Source: Amaranthus tricolor (taxonomy: Eukaryota > Streptophyta > Magnoliopsida > Caryophyllales > Amaranthaceae). Taken from it: a DNA stretch of 64,000 nucleotides. The stretch lies in contig NC_080048.1 of assembly GCF_026212465.1 (NCBI RefSeq), forward strand, positions 23,885,368-23,949,367, in the 5' to 3' direction. Positions 9,952 through 19,879 of the stretch are shown one piece after another. The notes below the pieces were generated by a model. It was not told the origin of the DNA. It saw only the letters and a list, made by a program, of their open reading frames with translations, and made no database searches. The position numbers and the translations under genes were made by a program. Position 1 is the first letter of the stretch, and each line of letters starts with the position of its first letter.

Positions 9952-12142
9952 TCAAACATCGTTTAAAAATGTGTCAACATCTTCCTTTGGTTCCTGATGC
10001 AGCGGCCTGGGAGACCTGACCCCTCCCTCGTCGAGACTCGGAGTGAAGCTTATGAAATCTTTAATATTAAACGGCTCCACTTCGTTCTTAGATAACTCCC
10101 TAGACAAGCTCTGGAGGTTTTTTCCTTCATCGATTATTAAATTAGAGAGGTCCAAACACAAACTCTCCAGCTTAGATAGCGCCAAGCTCTCAGGGATATC
10201 TTGGGCCGAAGGAGGAGATAGATTTAATTTGTTTAAGTCAAGGCACAATGCCTCCTTTTTAGCTTCCCCATCAACTATCTCTGACCAAGCCTTCTCCTCC
10301 TCCGCGTCCCAACTCGGATCAACCAATACCGCTAACTCCCGTTCCAAAGCGGAAGCCAGGTTGCTCAAAGCTTCGTCTCCCTTTTAATTAGCCATTTGGT
10401 GGAGAGAATCAAAATTGACACCTAACTCCGCGGCAGCCAGACGATATTTTTCATCGCTGATCATGGAGCTGGCATCCATCATCTCTGCTGTTAAATCCCC
10501 CAAGAAACTTGACGCTTCAGGCTCATCCGACGTCAACCAATCCCTGGCTATCCTGGCTCGTCTCTTCAAGCGGAGCTTGTACACTTAAGCCACGGATAAT
10601 AAGATCTTGAATTTATCTAGATCGTCCGACACCTGCTTTATAAGAAACGGATTTTGATAAATCAGCCTGGCGTGAATATCCATCAGGCGCCCCGTCTCAT
10701 GACCAAGGGTGGCAGACATGTTAGAGGCTGCGTCCAAGTTCCCAATGGTCTCCTCCAGCCGCTTCTTGGCCCTTTCTCGCCATTGTTCAGTTCTGACTAA
10801 GAGCTCCTTCAATTCAGCGCACTTAGAAAGTTTTACCTTTAAGCCCGGCAGTTCACCAAGATCTTCTCGAAGCTTCCTGACCTCCTCGTTCTGCTCGTCG
10901 CAGCGGAAGGTTAAGGCCGCAATGGTCTCCTTATCCGAGGCACTTTGGCGACTTAAGTTCAGCTCGAAAGACAACCTTAGAAAACTCTGAAAAATAACGG
11001 AAGATTTAACTCCATGCTCTACTGATTCAAGGCAAAAAGGCAGATTGGTGATATTACCTCAACCACGGAAGCCTGGTACTGGCGCACTCTATCGCTGGGA
11101 GGCAGGGACTTCAGGTGATCAACGTCCACTTTGCTTATTAAGTGCGAGGCCGCCCTTTAAATCGAGTTATCATGCTCTTATGTCCCAAATCAGCGAAAAG
11201 GGTGTCGTGTCGGAAAGGCAAGACTTCTCGGCGACGATACACCTGCCCGACGTGCGACTCAGGGGCCGCAACTGACTCTCCTACCTTCTCCTTACCCTTA
11301 CCGGAGACAGGTATCGCTTTTCTCTGAAGGGTAGACACCTCCCCCTCTACTGACCTGATTTTTATAGGTACAGCAGTCCTGACGGTGTCCAAGGAAGCTC
11401 TCTTCGTGGCACTCTTGGCGTTGGAAGAAGAAGACTCTCTCTTTCTCTTCTTCTCTTTCTTCTTCTCTTCCTTTTCCTTTTTCTCCTTCGCTTCCGTCTT
11501 TTTCGAAGGAATCACCCTCTTAGATTCATCGGGGATATTAACCCTCTTCCTCTCCTCAAGAAGCCTTAGAGCCTCTACCTCGCTGGGCACTTCATCCAGC
11601 CCCTTTTCGGTCATCACCGAATCCTACGAAAGAAAAAGTTAGAGAATTCCCAATGGTTCACTAAAAAACATCAATATATGCCTTGGGAGGAAGAGGAAAA
11701 GGCTTTTTCGCGGCCCTCTGGTTGGCCCCATGAGCAAATCTCATGACACTGAACTTCTTCATCAGGTTCGATTTTTTAGTCCTCAGATTCTCCTTAGCAA
11801 CCCCTGAAAAATCACAAGTCAGAAATGAGTAAACGTATGATAAAAAACGCAAGAACTGGCGGCCCTTACTTAGATCTATGGCTAAACTGATTCCGAATGC
11901 CGAGGGGAGATTTTCATTCTCCAGCTTAGAACGAGCGGGTATCCAATTGAATTGAACGTTCATGGGTTTCCTTCCCAATTGCACGTAGGAGGTGATTCTC
12001 ACTGAACTGCTATTACCCGAATCAACTACCAACAATCCCTCCTTATCAAAGCGTTTCATACAACTAAAGAGGGGAAGTTCGTCGGGTTAGTAGGGTTGAT
12101 GTCTGTGTTAGCTATCGTCTCATTTATAACTGAGACATCCAT
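9952..12142 (-). pseudogene. Spliced antisense ORF (aORF) of the Tat element
   Basis: Lies opposite in strand to gag-pol, downstream of integrase, where Tat elements are known to carry extra antisense ORFs of unknown function. Reading on the minus strand: a possible first piece from the ATG at 12142 (MDVSVINETIANTD), then MKRFDKEGLLVVDSGN from 12059. Three likely introns follow: 11869-11804 (66 bp, GTAAGG...TTTCAG, joining AIDL to VAKENLRTKK), about 11683-11615 (acceptor TTCGTAG before DSVMTEKGLD; donor apparently AAG|GC), and 11057-10987 (71 bp, GTAATA...TTTCAG, joining ASVVE to SFLRLSFELN). The middle is a Lys/Glu-rich basic stretch (EAKEKKEKEEKKKEKKRKRE), a likely nuclear signal. The C-terminal half is coiled-coil-like. 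Stops at 10587 and 10384 and a shift near 12060 interrupt it. It resembles the plant 'putative gypsy type transposon' family (Pfam Transposase_28), but I could not test this. Confidence 0.65.
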
Positions 12143-12301
12143 ATTAACCAAAGTCAAGATAAAGTAGCAGGCGATACTTGTAAAGAATAAAGACTAGTTT
12201 CATAAACAAATTCAAAGCCTTAAACTAACAAATTCAAGAACACGAAGAACAGTTCGAAGAAATTAAAAAATTTGAGAAAAATTCGAGTACCTTGTTTGAA
12301 G

Positions 12302-12401
12302 AAATTTGAAGATCTGTCAAAAAATTTGAAGATCTGTCAGAAAATTTGTAGATCTGTCAGAAAATTTGAAGATCTGTCAGAAAACTTGAAGATCTGTTAG
12401 A
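12302..12401. repeat. Five copies of a 20-bp repeat upstream of the aORF
   Basis: The unit AAATTTGAAGATCTGTCAGA is repeated five times head to tail with one to three changes per copy. It lies about 160 bases upstream of the first possible aORF start on the minus strand. This is where a promoter or leader of the antisense transcript would be. Confidence 0.85.
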
Positions 12402-12429
12402 AAAACCTCGAAGATCTTCGAAAATTTTG

Positions 12430-13830
12430 TCAGAATTTGAAGAATGGTTGATGATTATCAGAGCGTATCTCCTTACTTTCTCTCACTACAATAAATATTA
12501 AAGAAATGAGGGAAATATTAATAGAAGTTACATGAGAGGGAACAGTTCCAAAATCCCGATTTATTGCAAAAATAAATGCTTGAAAACCTCACTCACCCCG
12601 GAACACCTTAAAACGAGAAGTGGGACCTGAAATTAAACCGGGAAGTCGATAAGTCGGACCCCCAATGTGAGGAATTTTTCTGAGTATCCAGTCATTTCAA
12701 AGTACCCGGGGAGTCGACAAGTCGGATCCCCAAGTTGGGTGGAGATGTTGATAATTTCTATAAGTTACCAGGCTTTCTCACGAAACAGTAGGGTCGAAAA
12801 GTCGGACCCCAACATATCTCCTAAAAGTTAAAAACCTTGGGATAAATCTACGTATGAGGATTGCTCATCTTATCGTCCAACTTATAGACAAGACGGGTCC
12901 GTTGTCGCGTCACTTGTGGTAGCCGCGGAATACGTTGAGGTCACGTCATTCTCCTCAACGTTGCATCTTGTTACAGGCACTGATCTAAGTCGCGACCAAC
13001 GTTGCAAGCACCAACATGCCCGGTCCGGAAAGACGACAAGTCGGGCCCCTTATACTATTTAATCCTGAATTTATTTGCTAAGTATGAAAATGTTCGCCAC
13101 ACATCCACGAAATTGTTCCATTTTCCGCGAAATGCCTGGCAGCTGCAAAAAGTAGTTGGGGCTTCTGAATCGAATCTTTAAAATTTGCGGAAGAGATCAC
13201 CAAAAAGGTCGCGGTATGTATAGAACTTAAAGAATATTGGTTGTGTCCGTGAAGTCTATAAGTCGGACTCGATATATGACCAACTTTCTTACAATTTTTC
13301 AAAGTTATGAAAATTTCGCAATGAGTCCATGCAAGTGTTATTTATTCCGCGGCAATGTTCTATATAGCTAAGTTCCCTTGTCTTGGTGTTGTCCTACAAT
13401 TCTTATAGGCATGAATCAGGATCATTGTGGAAGATGTCCGTGTCATCGATAAGTCGAACTCCCAAGTGGCCCCCAAATAATTTTGCGAAATATTCTAAGT
13501 ACGGAAGAAGTTTCGAATCTTAGTTCGTCCGCCTCATCAATAAGCCGGACCCTTTCTAGGCTAAAACTTAAAGTAAAACGTAATTTGTTCAAGTATGAGG
13601 AACAACCAAGACAAGTGAATGTCGCGGAACAAGAAAATCGCCCATGTTGGGGCTCATTAGTTGTAATTCTAATTGTCTATATTATCGAAGACGCGAACCA
13701 ATTGCATTCATTCCGCATCATAGAAAAATATGGGGTTCGTCAAGATGAAAGAAATTATTCTAAGTATTTGATCATTCTGTGATATCGATAAGTCGGACTC
13801 CTTTTGGGTCCCTCAGTGAAAATTGAAGAA
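12430..13830. repeat. 3' region with dispersed ATAAGTCGGACCCC motif array
   Basis: The core (A)AGTCGGACCCC or a close variant occurs near 12651, 12719, 12799, 13038, 13260, 13451, 13542 and 13790. Spacings are 68, 80, 239, 222, 191, 91 and 248 bases, compatible with eroded units of roughly 70-90 bp. Each core is preceded by a GTCGATAAG/ATCGATAAG-like word and often followed by CCAA. The same core is present twice between pol and the aORF (9651, 9737). Tandem repeats in the untranslated 3' part are known for Tat elements. The open frame at 13483-13782 has no recognisable domain. Confidence 0.6.
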
Positions 13831-13890
13831 ATCAAGGTATAAATCCAAGCCGCATCATCAACTGCTCTTGTTATTAGTTATTTGGACTCC

Positions 13891-14520
13891 AAGCTATAAT
13901 AGTCAATTCCATCATTAAATTCAAGTAATAGTATAAATTTCATATTTAGACATATAATATACAATAATATCAATCAATTAAATAATTTAAAGGATTATTG
14001 TAAAGATGATTTAAGAATATAAAAGGAAAAATATCAGCTAATAAGGTAAGAAAATAATAGAAGAATAATAAAGGTTGACTTGCATATTTTGAAAATTAGT
14101 AGCTAATAAGATAAGAAAAAAAATATAATGTTAATTAAGGAAAATAAAGTGCCAAATATTCAATTCTAACCTATGAAATTAGTTTCATTTGACAAAGTTT
14201 TAAGAGTTTGTCATTTGTTATTTTTCAACTCTTTTATTATATTGTATGATAAGTGATTTAAATTAAAAAAATATGTGTTTTTCATATAAAAGAAAAATGT
14301 TGAATGTTGTCACGGTATATATAATGTCATGTTAAATAATTTATATCTTCAAAAGGGGTTAGAATTTTATCGTCATGCATAAGTTTCATTTAATTACTCA
14401 ATCAGCAAAATTTTCCTACACTACTATATCTATCAATAATATCATTTATGGAATATCTTCCCTTATGTCATCAAAAATACACAAAAACACTAATGAGTGG
14501 AAAACATTATGATATTATAT
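13891..14520. repeat. Direct duplication, copy A
   Basis: AT-rich non-coding sequence matching 14881-15732 throughout its length. Shared words include TATAATAGTCAATT at the start, CATATTTAGACATATA, ATATAAAAGGAAAAATAT, GACTTGCATATTT, TCAATTCTAACCTAT, TTTTAAGAGTTTGTCATTTG, TATATATAATGTCAT and ATCAAAAATACA near the end. The two copies are separated by about 360 bases. Confidence 0.85.
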
Positions 14521-14880
14521 TAAATTAGTGTAAATCTTGATAGACACTTTAATTATACAACCTTACTGATTTACTGGATCACATGAAAAAAAATTATGTC
14601 ACGAATATTTTTTGATATAAAGAAAATACAATTTTATTCAATCATTAATTTAAGTTACATCAAAAAAAAATAACATAACTTAAATATTTATTAGATTCTT
14701 TAATTTGACACTAAATTGTGTTATAAGATTTAAAATTATTGTTGTATCAAACGAGAACTTTAGTTTATTATATGGTATCTATACTTCTATACTAACATAC
14801 TAAAATAGAAACAAAAAAAAAAGAAATATCTTATTGACATGTGTCAAGTTATGATTGAAAATTTTTCCAGCTAATTGATA

Positions 14881-15732
14881 AGGTTATAATAGTCAATTGT
14901 GTACTAAATTCACTTAATAAAATAAGATTCATATTTAGACATATACCATACTAGAACATCAATCAATCAAATAATTTAAATGCTATGTTTAGGAATAATG
15001 ATTTCATTTGAAAATATAAAATTGGCTAAAATTTATTGTTTGGCAAATCAAAAATTTTCAAATGTGCATTTGGATCAAATTCTACCATTGTCTTTAAAGT
15101 AGTTAAAGTTGAGAATTTGCAAGTGTCTATCTAAAATTGGTCATTTTCAAATTTTTCATTTATAATTTAATAATTAAAATCCATAATTTGAAATAAAATA
15201 CTTCTTCCCAAACACTACATAAAGAAATATTGTAAAACTAATATAAAAATATAAAAGGAAAAATATTAGCTAATAAGGTAAGCAAATTATAGAAGAATAT
15301 TAAAGCTTGACTTGCATATTTAAGGAAAAATATCATATTAATTTAGGATAATAAAGTGTCAAGTAATCAATTCTAACCTATTTAATAAATTAATTTGGAA
15401 AAATTTTAAGAGTTTGTCATTTGTCATTTGTCATTTTCCAATTCTTTTATTAATAATGTATATACGTGATTCAAATAAAAAAAATGTGTATTTCATATAA
15501 AATGAAATGTTTAATGTTGTCATGCTATATATAATGTCATATTAAATAATTTTATATCTTCAAAAGATGTAAGAATTCTCAATTGTCATACATAAGTTTT
15601 ATTTAATAACTCGATCAAAAAAATTTTCCCACACTACAACATCTATTGAAAATATCAAGTATGAAATATCTTTCTCAAGTTATCAAAAATACATAAAAGC
15701 ACTCATGAGTTTAAAAAATTAAGATATTATAT
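14881..15732. repeat. Direct duplication, copy B (carries a MITE)
   Basis: Second copy of the unit at 13891-14520, longer because of the insertion at 14981-15218. Colinearity resumes at AAGAAATATTGTAAAAC, which matches GGATTATTGTAAAG in copy A. Outside the insertion it contains only small indels. Confidence 0.85.
14981..15218. mobile_element. MITE inserted in duplication copy B
   Basis: About 238 bp present in copy B and absent from copy A. The ends are imperfect inverted repeats: TGCTATGTTTAGGAATAATG at the left and, read inward, TGTAGTGTTTGGGAAGAAGT at the right; over 35 positions about 24 match. TAAA borders both sides (14977-14980 and about 15219-15222) and may be the target duplication. 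No coding capacity. Confidence 0.7.
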
Positions 15733-16445
15733 ATTATATTATATATACAAAATTACACATAGAAGTATATATTCAAAAGATTAAATTATGATTACTATAA
15801 TACTCGATATTACATGCATAAGAAAATATAAAGTGATATGTTTAATTTCTGTTACACGTCAAATATTATTTTCTCTATATTTATTATAGTTAACACATAA
15901 CAAATTAATACATGTAAACTAATTTTTTTTATATTCAAGAAATTATTTAATTATTTTTAAACTATCCGTACTTGACACGGGATTCAAGCTAATTACACAT
16001 ATAAACTCTTTTTAATATAATTCAGACAATCTCGTCTCTCTCTATTTAATATTACACTTTTAAAACTTTTTATTTTTTTAAAACTTTTTACTTTAGATTT
16101 ATTTTTATTTCACCGGAACAAAGAAAGTATAAAATCTTATTAGGTTAGGAAGGAAAAAGATTAGGTTTTTTGAAAATGGAGAGAATAAAAACATTATGTA
16201 AGGATGAAACTGAAATCCATATAATTCATATTCATTGATATAAAATTGATGATTGGATAGTAGAACATGGTTTACATAAGGATACGACGTCAACATCCAG
16301 TATAGCTTTTAGTTGAAAGTTGTATGGCGGTGCTCACCATCCTTTTAGATCTATGTTCTAATTATCCAAAAGACAGCCACTGCTCCTATTTGAAGATTTA
16401 GTGACGCGTTCGCCGCAATGTAGCTTCGCCTGATTATATTTTAAA
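15733..16445. other. AT-rich non-coding sequence
   Basis: No conserved ORF, RNA gene or transposon terminus recognised. Short A/T-rich words such as TATATTATATTATATATA near 15730 only. Confidence 0.5.
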
Positions 16446-16447
16446 TA

Positions 16448-17189
16448 CTCCCTTTAATTCTAAGAAATTATTTATCCATATGGGATTGAATGTTAACATG
16501 TAAAAAAGATTTTCGAACATAAGATGAAAGTTACAGAAATACGTATGCTGAGGTGAATGTGTGGGCACACATTGATTGATCGAATTAGGAAAGAGTTTAG
16601 GGACAAACTAAGGGTAGCCCCTATGTTTGGAAAAATGCGCGAAAATAGATTGAGGTGATTTGGTCATGTGTAGAGAAAGACTTTCGACGCCCCTGTGAGG
16701 AGGGTAGAAAGTATTATAGTAGAGGGTAAGAGGAGTCGAGAAAAACCCAGGAGAACTTGGGTTGAGCAAATAAGACTTGACTTGCATGAGTTAGATCTCT
16801 CAGCGGACCTGGCTAGGGATAGGAGTAGTTGGAGACGCCATATACATGTCTTAGATTACTAATGTCCTCTTAGTTTACCTTTTAGTGTCCTTAACCTCTT
16901 GTTTTTATCGTATCCAAACTATTAGTTCTTTGTTTTCTTTTGTAGTGGCTCCATGTTTTATAGGTCTTTAAGTTATATATCACGTGTAATCACGTCTCTT
17001 TATCTTCCTCGAGCCGGGGAACTCCTTTGACCGCGCTCTCCTTTATGGGTATGAGTTGTCGCTGTCTTTCCCTCTCCAGACCCTGGCCTTAGTTTTTAAT
17101 GAGCGGGATATACTGGGTAGGATGATGATGATGAAATTATTTACTTAACCATGAAAGAAAATGGGACACATAAGCTGAATAGGAGGGAG
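16448..17189. mobile_element. Stowaway-like MITE split by a LINE
   Basis: The left end CTCCCTTTAATTCTAAG and the right end (read inward) CTCCCTCCTATTCAGC form inverted repeats of the Stowaway type. Each is bordered by TA (16446-16447 and 17190-17191). Without the LINE at 16475-17132 and one copy of its 11-bp target duplication the MITE is only about 73 bp, shorter than usual, so it may be deleted internally. Confidence 0.65.
16475..17132 (+). mobile_element. 5'-truncated RTE-type LINE, 3' end only
   Basis: A non-LTR retrotransposon fragment. The C-terminus of its reverse-transcriptase polyprotein is readable from about 16502: EIRMLR (stop in place of Trp) MCGHTLIDRIRKEF, MFGKMRENRLRWFGHV, KTFDAPVRRVESIIVEGKRS, RRTWVEQIRLDLHELDLSAD, RSSWRRHIHVLDY. 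It ends at the stop near 16860, followed by a 3' UTR of about 270 bases with CTCTCCTTTATGGGTATGAG and the terminal GGGTAGGATGATGATGATG. An 11-bp target duplication GAAATTATTTA is present at 16464-16474 and 17133-17143. The triplet-repeat terminus, instead of poly(A), fits the RTE clade. Confidence 0.82.
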
Positions 17190-17191
17190 TA

Positions 17192-17904
17192 TTATTTATT
17201 AAATAATTTTTATTTTTATTTATTCGAATCTAGTTCTCAAAATATAGTTAAGTGTAACTTTGTTTCATTCATTAAATATGAATGTGATGTTGATGAACTT
17301 TTATTTGAAGTTATGTATTAAATAAAGCGTAAAAACTAAATGGGATAACAGGTGTGATTAGGAGAAAGTATAAAAGTTATTAGTTTCATATGGATCCACT
17401 TTACTAGGGAATTAATTTATAAGTATTTGGTTTTTGGACATACTAATATATATAACAATATAAAGTAAAGTTTAACATGTTAAAATTAGAGGTGTTCAAA
17501 ACATATTTGATGACTTGCTATGTACTCGATTTTGTAATGGAATCCAATTTGATTTGAATTTTAAAGTAAATTTAAAGTTATGTAAAAATCAATGTTGATA
17601 CAAAGCTCAATTTTGAACCGACAAGAAATATACGACTTGATATCAATAACTCGAATAAACACTTATGAAAGTTAGGCTCAGTAGCCTAGATTAATATAAG
17701 AAAATCAATTAAAGTTTAAGTAGATTTTTTTTTGTCCTACAACACTCTCAGAATACTTGTCGACATCTAAACAACTTTCCAATAAAAATATTTTCGTTTA
17801 AAAAAATTAGACTTTAATTTGATCGAGTCATGGATTATGCCACTCTCTTGTGCTAGCTGATCTTTACAATAGGATGTCTCTATAATAAAACAAGCTTTCA
17901 TATA
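17192..17904. other. AT-rich non-coding sequence
   Basis: No gene or element end recognised between the Stowaway/LINE composite and the next MITE. Confidence 0.45.
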
Positions 17905-18169
17905 ATTCCTCTTATTTTCTTTACTTGTCTTATTTGGTTTTGATTTATTTGTTAATGTACGTTTTTTATTTTAAATATCTCTAATTGTCCTTGAGTAAAA
18001 ATTTTTAAAAAAATTAATATTAACAAAATTTACAATAAGACGAATTAAATAAGATTCTACATAACTATATATGTAGTAACTTATAAATTAAAAACAAATC
18101 ACGTAATATGAGTGATTGATAAACAGTGTTGAAAAAACAAATAGAACAAGTAAAGCAAATATAAGGGAG
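17905..18169. mobile_element. Stowaway-like MITE
   Basis: A 265-bp element with inverted ends: ATTCCTCTTATTTTCTTTAC at the left and, read inward, CTCCCTTATATTTGCTTTAC at the right. The similarity extends for about 35 bases (ACTTGTCTTATTTG against ACTTGTTCTATTTG). TA flanks both sides (17903-17904 and 18170-18171). No ORF. Confidence 0.8.
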
Positions 18170-18557
18170 TATAATAGTAGTAGTTTGCATAATACTAGAA
18201 GGCAAAAAACACCATAATATTTAAGTAATCCAAATTTCTAAAAAGAAAATGAAGATAGAAGAGAATAATCTTGTGTGTTGAGTGTTATATGTTTTCTTTT
18301 GCACTGTTTCAGAAGGATGAGGTGAGTTTTTATTGGCAAATGATTTAGTCATTACAAGTTTATAAACAGTGGTACTGATGACAAAATGACAACAACAAAC
18401 TTAGTACAAAATCGTTACGCATTGAAATAATGTTTGCATTCAATTAGTGAAACGTTACAATACGATGCTCTTAATATCCCTCAACTTAAGGGAATTTAAT
18501 CATGAAAATCCATCAAATTTACTCTCACGTGGGAGTGACCAATTTTTATATTAAAGA

Positions 18558-19397
18558 GAAATTTTACGGGATAACTCAAAAGTATTAATTTTTCAATGTG
18601 ATAATTAAAGTTTTTTTTTTTAAATTCATGCGGTAACCTAAGGTTTACCCAATTCATTATTCATAACCTTTTTACATAGAAAACATTTTAAAATGTTACT
18701 TTAGGGAGCTTTAAGCATCTTATATAGCAACACAAATTCATTTTAAGCACAATGGTTTGAAGAAGGAATTCTAATTTGATAGTAGAAGGAGAATTGAAAA
18801 AAATTAGGATTTGAATTTTAGGAAAACATATGATTTAGGGGAAAGACGAAAAAGTTAGGGTTTATGTTTTGCGGGATATTCATGTTACTGATGCAATGTG
18901 ATTTGATGAATGCTTTAGAAAGGTGTACAAGATGCTTTAAGCTCCCTAAACTAATGTTTTCAAATGTTGTCTGTGTAAAAAGGTCACGAAGAATGAATTG
19001 GGTAAATATAACACCCGAATTTCCTCGGTTCCGCTGCCGATGATGCCTCTTCTTTGTTATGTTTTATTGATCATTTGTTTTCTTCTAGTACGTCCAACTT
19101 AAGGGCAAATGCTGCTGAAATTTACGCATGATCTTGTTCGGAAGTTTTTCTACTTCTTTAATTAAATCATCCATCTCAACCTCTTCCTTTTCATTATTTA
19201 TTTTATATCTTATTTTAATGTAACACCCGAATCTCCTTCGTTTCCTAGCGGTTTTGGTTTCGTATACAGGGTCAAAAATTCTAGGGTGTTACAGTATACC
19301 TCAGAGTTACCGCGTGGATTTTTAAAAACTTTGGTTACCACATGGAAAACCCAATACTTCAGGTTCAGGGTTACCACGTGGAATTTTAATTCCTATA
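18558..19397. mobile_element. Foldback element with long inverted repeats, split by an LTR-like insertion
   Basis: The left arm (18558-18733) and the reverse complement of the right arm (18930-19007 plus 19296-19397) pair over their length. Examples are TTTACCCAATTCATTATTC with GAATGAATTGGGTAAA, ACCTTTTTACATAGA with CTGTGTAAAAAGGT, and TTAGGGAGCTTTAAGCATC with GATGCTTTAAGCTCCCTAA. The outer part contains repeated CACGTGGTAACC-like words. The right arm is interrupted at 19008-19295. This is an unclassified MITE or foldback element; the target duplication was not resolved. Confidence 0.7.
19008..19295. mobile_element. LTR-like insertion with TAACACCC...GGGTGTTACA ends
   Basis: The insertion begins TAACACCCGAATTTCCTCGG and ends AGGGTGTTACAG, with TATA on both sides (about 19004-19007 and 19292-19295). 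TGTAACACCC...GGGTGTTACA termini are common in plant Ty3/gypsy LTRs, so this may be a truncated solo LTR. A second TGTAACACCCGAATCTCCTT occurs inside at 19218, making an internal partial repeat. No coding capacity. Confidence 0.45.
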
Positions 19398-19446
19398 TCA
19401 AACTATCAAAATACTCTAATTGTCCACTTTATTTTATTTAGTATGC

Positions 19447-19728
19447 TTTGCGAATTACAGCCTTAAAATTTAGCACTTTTGCGAACTACAGTTTCAATGT
19501 TTATTTATTGCGAATTACAGCCACTTAAGTATCAAAGTTTACAAGTTCAGGCCAAAACACAAAATTTCTACCATTTTGGTGGTCCGAAATTTAGGTTAAG
19601 TGTTCGGAGTTCTGTAGTTTTGGCCTGAGCATGTAAACTTTGATAGTTTCGTGGCTGTAATTCGCAATAAATAAACATTAAGACTATAATTTGCAAAAAA
19701 GTTAAATATTAAGACTGTAATTCGCAAA
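19447..19728. mobile_element. Foldback MITE (about 282 bp)
   Basis: Arms of about 110-125 bases are reverse complements with a loop of about 60 bases. TTTGCGAATTACAGCC at the left pairs with GACTGTAATTCGCAAA at the right. TGTTTATTTATTGCGAATTA pairs with TAATTCGCAATAAATAAACA, and ATCAAAGTTTACA with TGTAAACTTTGAT. Within each arm the word TGCGAATTACAG recurs two or three times, so the arms are themselves repetitive. No ORF. Confidence 0.85.
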
Positions 19729-19879
19729 TTATTCTTTTATTTGACTAAATTCATAAATTTCCAAAATTCTCTACTTAATTTTATCAAATTATTTGTTAAG
19801 CAATATCTATAAATGATATATATATATAGATTGAACATAAACTGAACTTTCTTCTGGCTTGAAGCAGCTTCGAAGGATC

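Larger units (their letters stand above)
1100..13830 (+). mobile_element. Decayed Ty3/gypsy retrotransposon, Tat (Retand-like) lineage
   Basis: The order gag, protease, reverse transcriptase, RNase H, integrase on the plus strand, followed by a long antisense ORF downstream of pol, is the organisation known for plant Tat elements. Seen in sequence: a PBS-like site at 1397-1415, gag from 1444, protease near 5260, two RT copies (5781-7238), archaeal-type RNase H (7600-8050), integrase (8260-9075), an antisense spliced ORF (9952-12142) and a repeat-rich 3' region up to about 13830. Many stops and frameshifts show it is dead. A hAT transposon (2828-4925) interrupts gag. I could not find a 3' LTR matching the sequence before the PBS, so both outer limits are approximate and the 3' end may be truncated. 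Confidence 0.75.
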
